Source: Gemmatimonadales bacterium (lineage in GTDB: Bacteria > Gemmatimonadota > Gemmatimonadetes > Gemmatimonadales > GWC2-71-9). From it: a stretch of DNA of 5,861 nt. Both the position numbers and the translations under genes were made by a program. The DNA lies in the NCBI GenBank assembly GCA_025929805.1, contig JAICPP010000195.1:1-5861 (forward strand), read 5' to 3'. The notes under the pieces were generated by a model. It worked only from the letters and a program-made list of their open reading frames with translations. It was not told the DNA's origin and made no database searches. How positions within the stretch are numbered: position 1 is the first letter of the stretch; each line of letters starts with the position of its first letter. Below, piece after piece: positions 1 through 5,408 of the stretch.

Positions 1-500
1 ACCACCAGCGGATCGGCGGCAAGGGCCCGCGCCACCGCCGCCCGCTGCTGTTCGCCACCCGAAAGTTGGGCCGGCCGGTGCGACATCCTTCCGGCCAGGC
101 CGACCGTGGCGAGCAGCTCTTCGGCTCGAGAACGGGCCCGGGCATCGTCCTCACCGGCAATCAGGAGCGGCATCATCACGTTTTCGAGCGCGGTGAATTC
201 CCGGAGCAGATGATGGAACTGAAACACAAACCCGATTTTGCGATTCCGTACCGCCGCCAGCCCATCTGGGCTTTCGCTTTCATAGGGCTGACCCGCCAGC
301 CGCACCGTCCCTCCCGATGGCGTATCCAGGGCGCCGAGCAGATGAAGCAACGTGCTCTTGCCCGAGCCACTGGCGCCGACGATGGCCACGAACTCACCTC
401 GGTCCACGCTGAAATCAACCCCGGACAGGACCTCGATCGGGTTTCCATCCCCGCCCCGGTAGACCTTCCGGAGCGCCTCGGCCTCGAGGATGGCGGTCAT
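1..500 (-). CDS. lolD: LolD, lipoprotein-releasing ABC transporter ATPase (3' end outside window)
   Basis: This is the cytoplasmic ATPase that powers release of outer-membrane lipoproteins from the inner membrane to the chaperone LolA. The first 166 codons are present; the frame is open to base 1, so the C-terminal third (Walker B, H-loop) is missing. The Walker A motif GASGSGKST lies at residues 42-50 (351-377), the Q-loop Gln at residue 94 within FQFHHLL, and the ABC signature LSGGE at 146-150 (51-65). The stretches LLHLLGALDTP, FQFHHLL and FTALENVMMPLL closely resemble E. coli LolD as I remember it and separate it from the related MacB, FtsE and amino-acid importer ATPases. The ATG at 500 overlaps the TGA of the permease gene as ATGA, so translation is probably coupled and the two subunits made together. 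Only the truncation prevents a complete check of catalytic residues. Confidence 0.93.
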   Translation of the reverse strand, partial: MTAILEAEALRKVYRGGDGNPIEVLSGVDFSVDRGEFVAIVGASGSGKSTLLHLLGALDTPSGGTVRLAGQPYESESPDGLAAVRNRKIGFVFQFHHLLREFTALENVMMPLLIAGEDDARARSRAEELLATVGLAGRMSHRPAQLSGGEQQRAAVARALAADPLV

Positions 501-1852
501 TCGTGGCGAATAGCCTCAACGGGGGTCAACGCAGCGGCCGACCGCGAAGGATAGATGGTCGCGAAGAGGGCGATGGCAAGGCTTGCGAGCACCACGACAC
601 CCACATCCAGCCACTCGATGTGGACCGGCAGGTGATCGATGAAATATATAGCCGGGTTGATGCGCACCCATCCCGAACGATCGACCACGTACGCCACCGA
701 GAGACCCAGCAAGAGGCCGATGAGAGTTCCCACCACCCCGATTACCGCTCCCTGCACCAGAAAGACTCGGCCCACCGCCGGCGAGGTGAGTCCCATGGCG
801 CGGAGGATCCCGATCTCACGGGTCTTGTCGGTCACGACCATGGTGAGGGTCCCTACGATGTTGAACGCGGCAACCACCATGATAAAAAAGATAATCAGCC
901 CCATTGCGAGCTTTTCCAACTGAAGCGCGCTGAATAAGCTGGAGTTCTGGGTCTGCCAGTCCAGGGAGCGGTAGGGGTAACCCAGTTGGCGCTCCAGGGC
1001 CGCTCCGATCTCCGGAGCACGGTCCGGATCACTGACTCGAACTGCTATCCCGGACACCGCGTTGCCCAGCCCGGTGAAGCGCTGGGCTATCTGGCGCGGC
1101 ATCACGACAAACTGGTTGTCGTATTGGAACATTCCCGTGTCGAACAAGCCGGTGACCTCGAACTTCCAGTACTTTGGTACCGGAATTCCCAGCGCGGGGT
1201 TTACCTTGGCCTGGGTTACGGGAATCAAGGTGACCACATCTCCAGGATACACGGAGAGCCGGGACGCCAGCCGTGATCCAAGCAGCACGCCTCCGTCGAC
1301 GCCGGGCTTGGTGGTCTTGAAAGACAGATCACCCTTCGTGATCGACTGTGGGAGTGAGGTCACCGATTTGGTTCCGGTGTCCGGATCGAAGCCCAGGAGA
1401 TTGACCCCTTCCCCATAGTCTTGTCCTGCCGTGATACCCGCCTGGCTGATGACTTCGGCGCTCGCCGCCACTACACCCGGATATTTCCTGATCCGCTCGG
1501 CCACATTGCGCCAGTCGTCCAGCCGCAGCCCGGAGCCGTACGTGAGGATCCGCAGGTGCGGGTTGGCGACCAGAATGCGCTCCCGGAGATCGTCGCGGAG
1601 GCCGTTCATGACCCCGAGCACCACGATCAATGCGGTCACACCCACCGCCACCCCCCCAGTGGAGATCACGGTATTGAGTGAAGCGGTTCTCGAGTTGCGC
1701 CGGCTCCTCAGGTAGCGACGGGCGATCCGCCACTCGAGCTTCGTCGGCCAGCGGAAGTTGGATCTGAACTCCCGCAGAAGTGCACGGACTCTGGAGGACG
1801 CCCGGGCGTCCTCTTGTCCGCCCGTCCGCCTGTCCGCCAGTCGGCTCGTCAC
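497..1852 (-). CDS. lolC: LolC/LolE-family lipoprotein-releasing permease
   Basis: Inner-membrane subunit (451 aa) of the Lol exporter, which extracts lipoproteins from the inner membrane and hands them to periplasmic LolA. The family layout is clear: one N-terminal membrane helix at about residues 62-84, a large periplasmic domain at about 86-312 with the family-like FDTGMFQYDN segment at 237-246, then three helices at about 315-340, 362-390 and 414-436. The cytoplasmic loop TDKTREIGILRAMG (341-354) is typical of FtsX-type permeases where they meet the ATPase. Only one permease gene sits beside lolD here, so a LolF-like homodimer is possible, but a second copy elsewhere cannot be excluded. 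The start is GTG at 1852, overlapping the lysS TGA as GTGA; GGAGGGG at 1855-1861 supports it and no ATG, GTG or TTG follows before the conserved IARRYLRSRR at 43-52. The first ~38 residues are an atypical extension containing an 8-bp repeat. Confidence 0.93.
   Translation of the reverse strand: MTSRLADRRTGGQEDARASSRVRALLREFRSNFRWPTKLEWRIARRYLRSRRNSRTASLNTVISTGGVAVGVTALIVVLGVMNGLRDDLRERILVANPHLRILTYGSGLRLDDWRNVAERIRKYPGVVAASAEVISQAGITAGQDYGEGVNLLGFDPDTGTKSVTSLPQSITKGDLSFKTTKPGVDGGVLLGSRLASRLSVYPGDVVTLIPVTQAKVNPALGIPVPKYWKFEVTGLFDTGMFQYDNQFVVMPRQIAQRFTGLGNAVSGIAVRVSDPDRAPEIGAALERQLGYPYRSLDWQTQNSSLFSALQLEKLAMGLIIFFIMVVAAFNIVGTLTMVVTDKTREIGILRAMGLTSPAVGRVFLVQGAVIGVVGTLIGLLLGLSVAYVVDRSGWVRINPAIYFIDHLPVHIEWLDVGVVVLASLAIALFATIYPSRSAAALTPVEAIRHE
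1807..1846. repeat. 8-bp tandem repeat (YGTCCGCC) inside the lolC 5' end
   Basis: Three consecutive 8-bp units on the plus strand, TGTCCGCC, CGTCCGCC and TGTCCGCC, fill 1815-1838. One degenerate unit flanks each side (CGTCCTCT at 1807-1814, AGTCGGCT at 1839-1846). In the lolC reading frame the block encodes roughly residues 3-15 (RLADRRTGGQEDA). Eight is not a multiple of three, so gain or loss of one unit would shift the lolC frame just after its start codon. The array is short and imperfect, so it may be a relic, not an actively slipping tract. Confidence 0.7.
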
Positions 1853-3363
1853 GTCCCCTCCGGTCGCATGGCTGGAAAAAGGATCACATCTCGGATGGAC
1901 GGTCGGTCGGCGATGAGCATCACGAGCCGATCGATTCCCAGGCCCATACCCCCCGCAGGCGGCATGCCATACTCCAGCGCTCGGATGTAGTCGGCATCGT
2001 AGCTGTGAGCCTCAGCGTCGCCCTGCGCCCGCTGTTGAACCTGGTCTTCGAACCGGCGCCGCTGATCATCGGGGTCATTGAGCTCGCTGAATGCATTGGC
2101 CAGCTCCCGGCCACCCACGAACAACTCGAACCTCTCGGTCAGGCTGGGGTCTGTGCGATGTTCTTTCGCCAGGGGCGAGAGTGCCTTGGGATAGTCCACC
2201 ACGAAGGTGGGCTGGATCAGATGTGGCTCGACGAAGGTCTTGAACACCTCATCCACGAGTCGGCCTCCGGCGAGTGCCTGGGCGGTTTCGTGCTCTCCTC
2301 CCGCTCGAACCAGCACGCGACGCATCTCGTCTTCGCTAGCGGAGGCGAGATCGACACCAGCACGATCCCGAATTGCCTCCACGAACTTCACGCGAGGGAA
2401 TGGAGCCGTGAACTCGAGCGTGGTGCCAAAGCGTTCGATGGCCTTGGTGCCGAGACAGTGCTCCACGACCTCACAGACCAGTGCTTCGGTCAGACTCATC
2501 ATGTCCCCATAGTCCGCGTAGGCCTGATACACCTCCAGCATGGTGAATTCCGGGTTGTGGGTGCGATCCATCCCCTCGTTCCGGAAATCGTGCCCGATTT
2601 CGTAGACTCGCTCGAAGCCACCGACGAGCAGCCGCTTGAGGTAAAGCTCGTCAGCGATGCGAAGATACAGCGGCATGTCGAGCGTGTGATGATGCGTGAT
2701 GAACGGCCGAGCGGCCGCCCCACCATAGAGTGGCTGGAGGACCGGCGTCTCCACCTCGAGAAATCCCCGCTGGTCCAGAAAGCGCCGGATGAAAGCCACT
2801 ACCATGGCTCGGAGCACGAAGATTTGCCGGACCTCCGGGTGCACAGCGAGGTCGGCGTACCGCTGCCGATATCGCACCTCGGGGTCCTGGAGATCCCCGT
2901 AGCTCACCGGCCCGGACTCAGTCTGCTGGGTCTTGCCTCGAGGGAGTGGCCGCAATGATTTGGCCAGCATGGTCACGGCTTCGGCCCTGACCGTGATCTC
3001 GCCTTTCTTCGTTCGGAAGAGCGTGCCCTCGACCCCGATGTGATCATCCAGGTCGAGCAGCCCGACAATCTCATACCCCTCTCCCAGCGCATCCTGACGG
3101 AAGTACACCTGAATCCGGCCGCTGGGGTCCTCCAAGTGCCCGAAGGTGGTCTTGCCGTGCGAGCCGAGCCGGTCCAGGCGGCCGGCAATCCGAACCCGGG
3201 GGCCGGCCTCAGCCATCTCGTCCCGATACGCGCTGAGCGCCTCGGCGGCAGTGTGGGTCCGCTCGTACCGGTAGGCAAACGCGGGGACGCCGCGAGCCTC
3301 GAGTGCCGCGCGTTTTTCTCGCCGAGCAGCCTCGACATACGAGCGCTCCTCTACTGTGCTCAC
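1849..3363 (-). CDS. lysS: Lysyl-tRNA synthetase, class II (LysRS)
   Basis: Charges tRNA-Lys with lysine in the cytoplasm. The 504-aa length matches E. coli LysRS (about 505). An N-terminal OB-fold anticodon-binding domain spans about residues 55-135 (for example the segment VRIAGRLDRLGSHGK). The class II catalytic domain follows with motif 1 at about 196-211 (FLDQRGFLEVETPVLQ), motif 2 at about 260-284 (starting FRNEGMDRTHNPEFTMLEVY) and motif 3 at 472-482 (GMGLGIDRLVM) with its Arg479. GGAAARPF at 214-221 and the C-terminal DVILFPAMRP at 492-501 are LysRS hallmarks that exclude AspRS and AsnRS. Between LRPLP and DPEVRYRQRY there are 18 residues where E. coli has 7. The start is GTG at 3363, overlapping the prfB TGA as GTGA; the upstream ribosome binding site is weak (AAGG in GCAAGGCCGC). 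The end overlaps the lolC start in the same way. Confidence 0.97.
   Translation of the reverse strand: MSTVEERSYVEAARREKRAALEARGVPAFAYRYERTHTAAEALSAYRDEMAEAGPRVRIAGRLDRLGSHGKTTFGHLEDPSGRIQVYFRQDALGEGYEIVGLLDLDDHIGVEGTLFRTKKGEITVRAEAVTMLAKSLRPLPRGKTQQTESGPVSYGDLQDPEVRYRQRYADLAVHPEVRQIFVLRAMVVAFIRRFLDQRGFLEVETPVLQPLYGGAAARPFITHHHTLDMPLYLRIADELYLKRLLVGGFERVYEIGHDFRNEGMDRTHNPEFTMLEVYQAYADYGDMMSLTEALVCEVVEHCLGTKAIERFGTTLEFTAPFPRVKFVEAIRDRAGVDLASASEDEMRRVLVRAGGEHETAQALAGGRLVDEVFKTFVEPHLIQPTFVVDYPKALSPLAKEHRTDPSLTERFELFVGGRELANAFSELNDPDDQRRRFEDQVQQRAQGDAEAHSYDADYIRALEYGMPPAGGMGLGIDRLVMLIADRPSIRDVILFPAMRPEGT
1855..1861 (-). promoter_or_regulatory. Ribosome binding site for lolC, inside the lysS 3' end
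   Basis: GGAGGGG on the minus strand lies two bases before the GTG start at 1852; its GGAGG core is four bases away. It falls within the last lysS codons (Pro-Glu-Gly). It is the main evidence for choosing this GTG, since the reading frame offers no other ordinary start before the conserved region. Together with the GTGA overlap it allows re-initiation after lysS. Confidence 0.65.
3360..3363 (-). promoter_or_regulatory. GTGA stop/start overlap, prfB to lysS
   Basis: The GTG start of lysS and the TGA stop of prfB share four bases. The upstream Shine-Dalgarno match is weak, so lysS translation probably depends on ribosomes finishing prfB. The same geometry recurs at 1849-1852 (GTGA, lysS/lolC) and 497-500 (ATGA, lolC/lolD). 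Confidence 0.75.
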
Positions 3364-4464
3364 GCGGCCTTGCCCCCGAACCGCTTGAGATAAGCCTGAA
3401 TAAAGGGGTCCAGGTCGCCGTCCATGACCCTTTGTACGTCGCCCACCTTTACCTCGGTTCGATGGTCGTTCACCATCGTGTAGGGCTGGAACACGTAGGA
3501 CCGGATTTGATTCCCCCAGGAGTTGTCGGTCTTGGTAGCCTCTACCGCAGCACGGGCGGCTTCCTGCTCCTCGAGCTTCTTCTGGTACAGTGCGGCCCGC
3601 AACATCTTCATGGCAGTGGCGCGGTTCTTGGTTTGACTCCGCTCCTGCTGGCAGGAAACCACCGTGTTGGTCGGCAGGTGAGTGAGCCGCACGGCCGATG
3701 AGGTCTTGTTGACGTGCTGCCCTCCCGCGCCCGAAGCGCGGAAGACATCCATCTTGATGTCCTCATCCCGCAGATCGATCTCGATGGTGTCGTCGATGTC
3801 GGGATAGACAAAGACCGAAGCAAAAGAGGTGTGCCGTCTGGCCTGCGAGTCGTAGGGTGAAATCCGGACCAGGCGATGAACACCCTTCTCCGCTTTCAGA
3901 TAGCCGTAGGCATACTGGCCTCTGATCTCGATGGACACAGACTTGATCCCGGCTTCCTCGCCTGGCAGCAGATCCAAGACTGCCACTTCGAACCCGTGCC
4001 GCTCGGCCCAGCGGATGTACATCCGCATCAGCATTTCGGCCCAATCCTGGGACTCGGTGCCTCCGGCGCCTGGATGGATGGTGAGAAGGGCATCCCGGGC
4101 ATCCTCCGGACCCTGGAGCATGGCCTGAAGCTCGAATGCCTCCATGGCTGACTCGATCTCGTCCGTTTCGCGGACGAGCTCGGCCTGGAGCGCATCGTCA
4201 GGCTCCGACTGGAGCAGCTCGGCCATCTCGAGTGCCGCCTGGAGCCTCTGTGTCAAATTGTCGTAGGGATTGAGCCAGTTCTTGAGAGTCTTGATCTCCT
4301 GTACCGACGCCCGCGCCGCCTCGGGATCGGCCCAGAAGCTCGGCGAGGCCTGCTGTGCCTCCAGGGCATTCAGCCGATCGGACTTCCGGGACAAGTCAAA
4401 GAAAGTCTCGGAGTTCGGCAACCCGGCGTTGGAGCTCGGTGAGACGGTCCAGTAGCTCAGACAT
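3360..4464 (-). CDS. prfB: Peptide chain release factor 2 (RF2), expressed by programmed +1 frameshift
   Basis: RF2 reads UAA and UGA stop codons in the ribosomal A site and triggers release of the peptide. The gene is in two frames. The zero frame runs from ATG 4464 for 22 codons (MSELLDRLTELQ...RDFL) to an in-frame TGA at 4398-4396; a +1 shift at CTT TGA C then continues as DLSRKSDRLN to TGA 3362-3360, giving 367 aa (E. coli RF2 has 365). In the joined protein the catalytic GGQ is at 247-249 (3717-3725) within SGAGGQHVNKT. The codon-reading tripeptide is SPY at 202-204 (3852-3860) instead of the usual SPF. A GGGGAG ribosome binding site lies at 4473-4478, eight bases before the ATG. The stop overlaps the lysS start as GTGA. 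RF1 is excluded because it carries a PxT-type tripeptide and lacks this frameshift. Confidence 0.96.
4395..4401 (-). promoter_or_regulatory. Programmed +1 frameshift site of prfB (CTTTGAC)
   Basis: The minus strand reads GAC TTT CTT TGA CTT in the starting frame. tRNA-Leu on CTT can slip to TTT so that the T of TGA is skipped and GAC (Asp) is read next. This is the classic RF2 autoregulatory site: when RF2 is scarce, termination at this TGA is slow and shifting makes more RF2. The CTTTGAC core is identical to that of E. coli. The stimulatory Shine-Dalgarno-like AGGGGG seen upstream of CTT in E. coli is replaced here by CGAGAC, a poor match. Confidence 0.93.
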
Positions 4465-4534
4465 GTAGGTGACTCCCCAGAGTGTACCGATGGAATTTAA
4501 ACGGGAGCGCCACGTGAGAGAGTGAGCAGACGCC
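4465..4534 (-). other. 70-bp gap between the zinc-ribbon gene and prfB
   Basis: This is the only intergenic stretch in the window longer than one base. It contains the prfB ribosome binding site (4473-4478), a short AT-rich patch TTTAAATT (4495-4502) that could be a -10 element, and a CACGTG palindrome (4511-4516). No -35-like TTGACA is visible at a suitable distance, and no GC hairpin followed by T residues. A promoter for the prfB block may lie here or inside the upstream gene, but the sequence does not show it clearly. Confidence 0.4.
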
Positions 4535-5407
4535 TCAAAATACCTGCCTGCCCCCGGCAAGTATCTCGTTAAGAGCTTCCCGGAAGAACGTCGTGGATTC
4601 GGCAATGTCCCGGCCGACCTGCTCGGCATATTCTTCCCAGCTTTTCTTGATCTCCTCCTCGAAGAGTTCCTTCAGGTTCCCATCTCGTAGTCCTTCCTGA
4701 CGCTTGCCCGGGTGGTACACGACCATGTCCGAGATCAAGGCGCGGGCAAGACGCCGAGCCTTGAGCGACGGGTCCTGCGACAAGAACGGATTGGTGGGTC
4801 GAGCACTACCGGGGGCCTGGGGAGCAGCGCGAGGAGGGGTGACCGGAGCAGATCCGACAACCGAACCGCTGGAAGCCGGCTTAGGAGCTGCCGGCGCGGC
4901 AGGCGCTACCCGAGCCGGTGGTGGGCTGGCCGGCCGGGGAGCAGCCGGTGCGGCCGGCGAGGCTGACGGAGGAGCGGTTACCGGGGGTGCCGGTGTGATC
5001 GGTGGACGGGCGATACCTGCCGGAGGCGCCGGAGTTGGTGTTGGAGAGACTGGAGCAGCGGCCGGCGGGGCGCCTCGTGCGGGTGCCGTTGGTGCGGGAG
5101 CAGCAGGACTGGAGGCTGCCGGAGCCGAAGCAGCGGGACTCACCCGCGGCTGGGGAGTGGCAGCCTGAGACGCAGCTGCCGCCGTAGCTGCCGCAGCGGG
5201 AGCAGTGGGCCGCGGCGCACTGATCGGCGTTGGCGGCCGGGGCGGTTCAGCTCGGGCTGGTGCCGCTTTGCCCGGCTCGGCCTCGCCTTCTCGCCGTACC
5301 GCAAAGACAGCACTGCAGACGTTGCACCGCGCGCGCACTCCGCCTGCCGGCACCTTGGCGGGGTCCACTCGATAGATCGTCGCGCAATTGGGGCAAGTGA
5401 CATTCAT
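4535..5407 (-). CDS. MJ0042-type zinc-ribbon protein with Pro/Ala-rich linker and conserved-looking C-terminal helical domain
   Basis: A 290-aa protein of unknown function in three parts. Residues 1-38 match the MJ0042 zinc-ribbon pattern: MNVTCPNCATIYRVD, then RCNVCSAVF, with metal ligands C5, C8, C28 and C31. Residues ~43-205 are a low-complexity linker made mostly of Pro and Ala, likely disordered. Residues ~206-290 are charged and probably helical (KARRLARALISDMVVYHPGK, then NLKELFEEEIKKSWEEY); I recall similar C-terminal segments in uncharacterised zinc-ribbon proteins of delta-type proteobacteria. No signal peptide or membrane helix is seen, so it is probably cytoplasmic. The ATG at 5407 is preferred: the frame runs open to an earlier ATG at 5461, but 5407 places the CPNC motif at the N terminus as in the family and has AGAGGAG at 5414-5420, six bases away. 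The stop of the GGDEF gene lies one base upstream (TGA-C-ATG), so the two are probably co-expressed. The cellular role is unknown; a nucleic-acid or protein adaptor is a guess. Confidence 0.85.
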   Translation of the reverse strand: MNVTCPNCATIYRVDPAKVPAGGVRARCNVCSAVFAVRREGEAEPGKAAPARAEPPRPPTPISAPRPTAPAAAATAAAASQAATPQPRVSPAASAPAASSPAAPAPTAPARGAPPAAAPVSPTPTPAPPAGIARPPITPAPPVTAPPSASPAAPAAPRPASPPPARVAPAAPAAPKPASSGSVVGSAPVTPPRAAPQAPGSARPTNPFLSQDPSLKARRLARALISDMVVYHPGKRQEGLRDGNLKELFEEEIKKSWEEYAEQVGRDIAESTTFFREALNEILAGGRQVF

Positions 5408-5408
5408 G

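Noticed and set aside
176..448. Minus-strand 90-codon frame within lolD
   Set aside because: It is an alternative frame of lolD; the lolD frame itself has Walker A, Q-loop and signature motifs.
1780..2958. Long plus-strand open frame (392 codons) opposite lysS and the lolC start
   Set aside because: It lies antisense to a certain LysRS gene with intact class II motifs; its translation shows no recognisable domain, and long antisense frames are expected in high-GC DNA.
3360..4421. prfB as a single 353-codon frame starting at 4421
   Set aside because: No ribosome binding site fits, the N terminus would lack the RF2 helix, and the CTT TGA C frameshift links it precisely to the 22-codon leader starting at 4464.
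4495..4540. Promoter for prfB with TTTAAATT as -10 element
   Set aside because: No matching -35 hexamer at 16-18 bases, so it was described in the gap entry but not called as a promoter.
4396..4629. A separate small gene of 77 codons ending at the prfB frameshift site
   Set aside because: Its first part lies inside the zinc-ribbon C-terminal domain in another frame; only codons from 4464 are real, as the RF2 leader.
4704..5168. Plus-strand open frame giving a Gly/Ala-rich protein
   Set aside because: It is the complement of the Pro/Ala-coding linker of the zinc-ribbon gene; the composition is explained by that linker.
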